A stretch of DNA of 64,000 nucleotides from Achromobacter anxifer (lineage in GTDB: Bacteria; Pseudomonadota; Gammaproteobacteria; Burkholderiales; Burkholderiaceae_B), in NCBI RefSeq assembly GCF_903652925.1, contig NZ_CAHLAR010000004.1:248001-312000 (forward strand). The letters are read 5' to 3'. Position 1 is the stretch's first letter. Each line of letters starts with the position of its first letter. Made by a program: the position numbers and the translations under genes. The notes beneath the pieces were generated by a model. The model made no database searches. It saw only the letters and a list, made by a program, of their open reading frames with translations, and was not told the origin of the DNA. This document shows, one piece after another, positions 59,857-64,000 of this stretch.

Positions 59857-60915
59857 TCAGTTCGTCAGCACCGCGCGCCCCACCACCTTGCCGGCCCGCA
59901 GCGAGGCCAGCACGCTGTCGGCCTCGGCCAGGGCGTGGCGATGCACCGGCATGGGCGGCACCTTGCCGGCCCGCACCAGCTCCATCAGTTCCTTCAATTC
60001 GGCCAGGTTGCCGACATAGCTGCCGACAATGGACAGCGCCTTCATGGGGATCAGCGCGATCGGCCACGAAGACGCCCCGCCGAACAGGCCCACGATGATG
60101 AGCTTGCCGCCCTTGACCAGGAAGTCGAAGGCAAGGGAAGTGGTCGCCGGCGCGCCGACCAGGTCGATCGCGGCTTGCACCGGCTTGCCGCCGGCCGCCT
60201 TGATGATCTGCTGCGCGGCGTCGGGCGCGGCGCCGTCGATCGCGGCCAGGGCGCCGGCATCCAGCGCGGCCTGGCGCTTGGCCGGGTCGATGTCGACCAC
60301 GATGGCGCCCGCGCCGCCCAGCGCCTTGATCAGCGTCAGGCTCATCAGGCCCAGGCCGCCCGCGCCGAAGATGACCACGGGATGCGAGCGGTACACGTCG
60401 GCGCCGATCTTCTTCAGCGCCGAATAGGTGGTGAGGCCGGAGCAGGCGTAGGGCGCGATCTGCGCGGGCTCCAGGTCGCCGATGTCTATCAGGTAGCGCG
60501 AATGCGGCACCAGGATGTGATCGGCGTAGCCGCCTGCGCGGTGCACGCCCAGGCAGGCCGGCGCCGGGCAATGGTTTTCCATGCCGGACAGGCAGGTCGG
60601 GCAGGTACCGCAGCCGATCCAGGGATAAACCAGGTAATTGCGGTCGGCTGCCAGCCCCTGGACGTCGGGGCCGGCGGCTGCCACCGTGCCCACGGTTTCG
60701 TGGCCCATGGTCAGCGGCAGCGAAACGCCACGGTCTTTCAGCGACAGGGTGCGGCCCTGGCCGAGGTCGTAGCCGCCTTCCCACAAGTGGATATCGCTGT
60801 GGCAAACGCCCGCCGCGCGGACCTTCAACAGCACCTGCGACCCCTGCGGCGTGGGGGTGGGCTGGTCCATTTCCTGCAGGGGTTCGCGGAAGTTCACGAC
60901 GCAATAGCACTTCAT
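59857..60915 (-). CDS. Zinc-dependent alcohol dehydrogenase
   Basis: 352 residues. Medium-chain dehydrogenase: catalytic zinc ligands in GVCHSDIHLWEGG and MGHETVGTV; structural zinc site in GCGTCPTCLSGMENHC (four Cys); ACSGLTTYSALKKI holds the third catalytic ligand Cys; Rossmann motif FGAGGLGLMSL. NAD(P)-dependent oxidation of an alcohol or reduction of an aldehyde. It follows the orphan ABC binding-protein gene on the same strand by 62 bases and may be co-regulated by the divergent IclR protein. Confidence 0.93.
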   Translation of the reverse strand: MKCYCVVNFREPLQEMDQPTPTPQGSQVLLKVRAAGVCHSDIHLWEGGYDLGQGRTLSLKDRGVSLPLTMGHETVGTVAAAGPDVQGLAADRNYLVYPWIGCGTCPTCLSGMENHCPAPACLGVHRAGGYADHILVPHSRYLIDIGDLEPAQIAPYACSGLTTYSALKKIGADVYRSHPVVIFGAGGLGLMSLTLIKALGGAGAIVVDIDPAKRQAALDAGALAAIDGAAPDAAQQIIKAAGGKPVQAAIDLVGAPATTSLAFDFLVKGGKLIIVGLFGGASSWPIALIPMKALSIVGSYVGNLAELKELMELVRAGKVPPMPVHRHALAEADSVLASLRAGKVVGRAVLTN

Positions 60916-60977
60916 GGGATGTCTCCTCCTGGGTGTTGTTGCAGCCGGCCCGCGCTGCGGGCGCGACGTCGGCTAGG

Positions 60978-62186
60978 CTATTTCTTCACGGCCGGGCATT
61001 CGCTGTCCGCCAGGGACACGAAGACCTTTTCGCCCGGCACCGTGGACAGGATCCGGTAGAAGTCGCCGGGGTACTTCGATTCGGCGGGTTTCTTCACTTC
61101 GACCAGATACAGGTCCATGATGACGCGGCCGTCTTCGGGGCGCACCCGGGCATTCTTGATCAGTTTGGTGGTGATGGGCAACTCGCGCATCTTCTGGTTG
61201 ACGGTGGCGCCGTCAAAGGTGCCAGCCGCCTGCGCCGCCTGCAGGTAGTGGGTGGTGGCGACGTAGCTCAGCGCCTGCACGATGGAAGGCGCTCGGGTCA
61301 CGCCCATTTTCTTCTGCCAGCGCCGGGTCCATTCGCGGGTGTCGTCGTCGGCGTCCCAATAGAAGCCGGTAGGGAAGGTCAGCCCTTGCGCCACCGGCAG
61401 GCCCATGGCCTGCACGTCGTTGATGAAGGTCAGGAAGGTCAGCATGCGCTGCTTGCCGCCGGTCAGGCCGAACTCCTGGGCCTGCTTGATCAGGTTGACC
61501 AGGTCGCCGCCAGCGCTGGCCAGGCCCACCACGTCCGCCTTGGACGACTGCGCCTGCACCAGGAACGAGGCGAAGTCCATGGCGCCCAGCGGATGGCGGG
61601 TGCTGCCCAGCACCTTGCCTCCGGCGTTCTCGACGAAGCGCGAGGCGTTCGCTTCCAGCGACTTGCCGAATACGTAGTCGGTGGTGATGAAGTACCAGGA
61701 CTTGCCGCCGCTTTCGACCACGCTCTTGACGACCGCGTTGGCCAGGGCATAGGTGTCGGGCGCCCATTGGGTGCTGAGATTGCTGCACTGCTTGCCGCTG
61801 AAATCGCCGGCGAAGCCGCCGCTGATGAGGGCGGTGCCGCCTTTCTCGCGCGCCACGCCCTGGGCGGCCAGGCCGGCCGAACTGGCGCCGCCGTCCACCA
61901 CGGCCACCAGGCCCTGGGTGTCGAACCAGCGGCGCACCAGGGCGGAGGCCACGTCGGCCTTGTTCTGATTGTCCGCGCCGATGACCTCGACGGTCTTGCC
62001 GGCGACCTTGCCGCCGAAGTCCTCAACCGCCATGCGGACCGCCATTTCGGAGCCCAGGCCGCCCAGGTCCGAATAGATGCCGGAACGGTCGTTGGATACG
62101 CCCAGGCGGACCACGTCGGACTGGGCATGGGCCGCGCAGGCGGCCAGCGAGGCGGCCAGCGCCGCCAACAGGGGTTTGATACGCAT
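60978..62186 (-). CDS. ABC transporter substrate-binding protein, branched-chain amino acid/amide type (orphan)
   Basis: 402 residues. Signal peptide of about 21 residues ending AAHAQS. Periplasmic binding protein of type I: VVRLGVSNDRSGIYSDLGG, VEVIGADNQNKADVASALVRRWFDT, WYFITTDYVFGKSLEANASRFVE and a long C-terminal domain. Resembles HAAT-family receptors that bind amides or aromatic acids rather than amino acids. No permease genes nearby. The gene is divergent from an IclR gene with palindromic operators between them. Confidence 0.9.
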   Translation of the reverse strand: MRIKPLLAALAASLAACAAHAQSDVVRLGVSNDRSGIYSDLGGLGSEMAVRMAVEDFGGKVAGKTVEVIGADNQNKADVASALVRRWFDTQGLVAVVDGGASSAGLAAQGVAREKGGTALISGGFAGDFSGKQCSNLSTQWAPDTYALANAVVKSVVESGGKSWYFITTDYVFGKSLEANASRFVENAGGKVLGSTRHPLGAMDFASFLVQAQSSKADVVGLASAGGDLVNLIKQAQEFGLTGGKQRMLTFLTFINDVQAMGLPVAQGLTFPTGFYWDADDDTREWTRRWQKKMGVTRAPSIVQALSYVATTHYLQAAQAAGTFDGATVNQKMRELPITTKLIKNARVRPEDGRVIMDLYLVEVKKPAESKYPGDFYRILSTVPGEKVFVSLADSECPAVKK

Positions 62187-62283
62187 CTGCTTGCCTCCCG
62201 GCCCGGGGCGGGCCGAATTATCGGTTTTCGTTGGGATGCCGTGTATCTGCTTGCGGGGCGCCAGTTCTCCATCTGGCTGAAAA

Positions 62284-62341
62284 TTATTTCATATTGGTGA
62301 AATAAAATTCCTGTGCAAGAATTTAGGTTCATGTACATGAA
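62284..62341. promoter_or_regulatory. Two palindromes between orphan binding protein and IclR genes
   Basis: TTATTTCA (62284-62291) and TGAAATAA (62298-62305) are perfect arms around a 6-base spacer, and TTCATGTACATGAA (62328-62341) is a perfect 14-base palindrome. IclR-family operators are AT-rich palindromes with TTTCA/TGAAA-like arms, so these are good candidate sites for the adjacent regulator. Confidence 0.6.
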
Positions 62342-62415
62342 AAGTCAACATAGTGGATTTCCCAAGCCCGGCGCTTACGCCAGGCGGCCGGAAACCTCGC
62401 GGGAGGGCCGCCGTC

Positions 62416-63156
62416 ATGGAAGTGAAGCTGGTCGCAAGAACGCTGGAACTGATCGAACTGTTCGCCCAGGAGCGCCGTCCGATGCCGCTGACCGAGCTGG
62501 CTCAAGGCCTGGATGCGCCCATGTCCAGTTGCCTGGCGCTGGTGCGCACGCTGGTGGCGCGCGGCTACCTGTACGAGGTGCGGCGCCGCGCGGGCTATTA
62601 CCCCACGCCGAAGCTGCAAGCCCTGTCCGGCCAGATCCAGGCGGGCGATCCCTGGATGGAGCGTGTGCGTCCGCAGTTGGCCGCGCTGCGCGACGCGGCC
62701 AATGAAACAGTGATGCTGGGGAAGATCCAGGATGGCGCGGTGCTGTTCCTGGACGTGGCGGAATCCACGCAGCCGGTGCACTACGCCACCCGCCCGGGGG
62801 GGCGGCGGCCTTTGCATACCAGCGCAGTGGCCAAGGCGATTCTGGCGCGCTTGCCGCCAGCCGAACGCGAGAGCGTGCTGGCCGAGCCCAAATACGAACG
62901 CTACACGGAGCGCACCCTGGTTACGCGCCAGGCGCTGCTGGACGAAGTGGAGCGGACGGCGGCCAGGGGCTGGGCGGAGAACGCCGGCGAAAGCGTGGCC
63001 GACCTGACCGGACTGGCCGTCGCGCTGGACCTGGGCGGGGAGTGGTATGCGCTATGCATGGCGGGCCCCACATCGCGTCTGGCCGAAAGGCGGGGGGAGA
63101 ACGTGCGCTTTCTGAGCGAGGCGGCGGACGCCATCCGTCTCGGCCGCGAAAGCTAG
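62416..63156 (+). CDS. IclR-family transcriptional regulator
   Basis: 246 residues from the ATG at 62416 (GGAGGG 8 bases upstream); a GTG at 62353 would add 21 residues. Winged helix MPLTELAQGLDAPMSSCLALVRTLVARGYLYEV and effector domain with GGRRPLHTSAVAKAILA. Divergent from the orphan binding protein, which it presumably controls; palindromes upstream fit. Confidence 0.9.
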   Translation: MEVKLVARTLELIELFAQERRPMPLTELAQGLDAPMSSCLALVRTLVARGYLYEVRRRAGYYPTPKLQALSGQIQAGDPWMERVRPQLAALRDAANETVMLGKIQDGAVLFLDVAESTQPVHYATRPGGRRPLHTSAVAKAILARLPPAERESVLAEPKYERYTERTLVTRQALLDEVERTAARGWAENAGESVADLTGLAVALDLGGEWYALCMAGPTSRLAERRGENVRFLSEAADAIRLGRES

Positions 63157-63163
63157 GATCTGC

Positions 63164-63206
<43 letters not shown>

Positions 63207-63238
63207 CGCGCCCGAACCGCGCACTGACCGCGGCAGGC

Positions 63239-64000
63239 TCACGAACCGCGGCGCATCAGCGTGGACTTGCCGAACAGGCTTTCGATCAGGTCCACCGCCA
63301 GCTCGGCGGTCTTGTTGCGCACGTCGAAGGCCGGGTTCAGTTCGACCACGTCCAACGAACGCATCAGGCCGGTGTCCGCGATCATTTCCATGCAGAGCTG
63401 GGCTTCACGGTAGGTGGGGCCGCCGGCCACGGTGGTGCCCACGCCCGGAGCAATTTCCGGGTCCAGGAAGTCCACGTCGAAGCTCACGTGCAGATGGGTG
63501 TCGGCGTCCAGTCCGGCCAGCGCTGATTCCATGGTGGCGCGCATGCCCATCTCGTCCAGGTAGCGCATGTCGAAGACTTCCAGGCCGGCCTCATGCACCA
63601 GGCGCTTTTCGCCCTGGTCCACGCTGCGTATGCCGATCTGGCGCACCCAGCCGGGTTCGATGTCCGGCGTCTGACCGGACAGGCCAGTGATCTGCTCGGG
63701 GCCGTAGCCGCACAGGCAGGCCACGGGCATGCCGTGGATATTGCCGGTGGGCGTCAGGGCATTGGTATTGAAGTCGGCGTGGGCGTCGAGCCACAGCACC
63801 CGCAATTTCTTGCCGGCTTCGCGGCAGTGGCGCGCCACCGCGCTGATCGAGCCTATGCCCAGGCAGTGGTCGCCGCCCAGCAGGATGGGCAGATGGCCCT
63901 GGCCCAGTTCGTCGTAGACGGCGGCGTGCACCGCGCGGTTCCAGGCGGCGACTTCTTCCAGATGGCGATAGCCTTGCACCGGCGGCTGCCAGGGATTGGC
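63239..64000 (-). CDS. rocF: Arginase (5' end outside window)
   Basis: The frame is open to the right edge, so only about 254 C-terminal codons are seen. Arginase hallmarks: GGDHCLGIGSI (His ligand), WLDAHADFNT (Asp-His-Asp), SFDVDFLDP (two Asp ligands) and DVVELNP; these are the binuclear manganese ligands. Converts arginine to ornithine and urea. The C-terminus AELAVDLIESLFGKSTLMRR is normal. Agmatinase is an alternative, but GMPVACLCGYG and the overall pattern fit arginase better. Confidence 0.92.
   Translation of the reverse strand, partial: ANPWQPPVQGYRHLEEVAAWNRAVHAAVYDELGQGHLPILLGGDHCLGIGSISAVARHCREAGKKLRVLWLDAHADFNTNALTPTGNIHGMPVACLCGYGPEQITGLSGQTPDIEPGWVRQIGIRSVDQGEKRLVHEAGLEVFDMRYLDEMGMRATMESALAGLDADTHLHVSFDVDFLDPEIAPGVGTTVAGGPTYREAQLCMEMIADTGLMRSLDVVELNPAFDVRNKTAELAVDLIESLFGKSTLMRRGS

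Overview
The window looks like a chromosomal segment of a high-GC betaproteobacterium of the family Alcaligenaceae. Achromobacter is my best guess and Bordetella the next. The reasons are the roughly two-thirds GC content, GC-rich third codon positions, the gene orders glnA-ntrB-ntrC and recG-oxyR-dps, and five Bug-type (TctC-like) periplasmic receptors within 45 kb, a family greatly expanded in Alcaligenaceae. I see no rRNA, tRNA, CRISPR array, insertion sequence, phage gene or replication origin. The calls rest on reading translations, family motifs and gene context; no database search was run.

Layout: (1) 1-7.5 kb is core metabolism: a truncated EAL-CBS signalling protein, rdgB, hemW, then glnA with a sigma-54/NtrC control region and ntrB-ntrC. 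(2) 7.5-16.2 kb: a LysR gene divergent from two pirins, an isolated Bug receptor, an iron(III) ABC operon (fbpA-fbpB-fbpC, minus strand) with a Fur-like site, and fpr. (3) 16.3-24.1 kb is an accessory catabolic region: cupin dioxygenase-like protein, Bug receptor, two short-chain dehydrogenases and IclR; then a minus-strand AtuA-like/AtuA-C/Bug set divergent from a LysR gene. (4) 24.2-28.4 kb: ridA, recG, oxyR, dps. (5) 28.5-34.9 kb: small hydrolase, an orphan branched-chain amino acid binding protein, an RstA/RstB-like two-component pair, a serine hydrolase with an eroded active site and a MipA-like outer membrane protein. (6) 35.0-39.4 kb: ugpBAEC for glycerol-3-phosphate uptake with a Pho-box-like element. 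(7) 39.6-41.0 kb: proC and a YhhQ-type transporter. (8) 41.0-45.1 kb: Bug receptor, citryl-CoA-lyase-like protein and CoA-transferase, divergent from a LysR gene. (9) 45.5-50.4 kb: the complete livJHMGF operon. (10) 50.5-54.8 kb: Asp/Glu racemase, N-acyl-D-amino-acid deacylase and Bug receptor, divergent from a LysR gene. (11) 54.8-64 kb: two GSTs, a PQQ-type sugar dehydrogenase, EamA and DUF423 membrane proteins, a RES/Xre toxin-antitoxin pair, an alcohol dehydrogenase, an orphan amide/amino-acid binding protein divergent from IclR, and a truncated arginase.

How the parts work together: nitrogen assimilation (glnA-ntrBC, liv, arginase, D-amino acid module), iron and oxidative stress (fbp, fpr, oxyR, dps) and scavenging of organic acids (Bug receptors beside CoA-transferase, dehydrogenase or deacylase genes and under LysR/IclR control) dominate. 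A recurring structural theme is a strong hairpin between the binding-protein gene and the first permease gene in all three multi-gene ABC operons (fbp, ugp, liv).

The most interesting parts are the three compact Bug-plus-enzyme-plus-regulator modules, an AtuA-like protein apparently split into two overlapping genes, two enzyme homologues that have lost canonical catalytic residues, and several untested palindromic operators.
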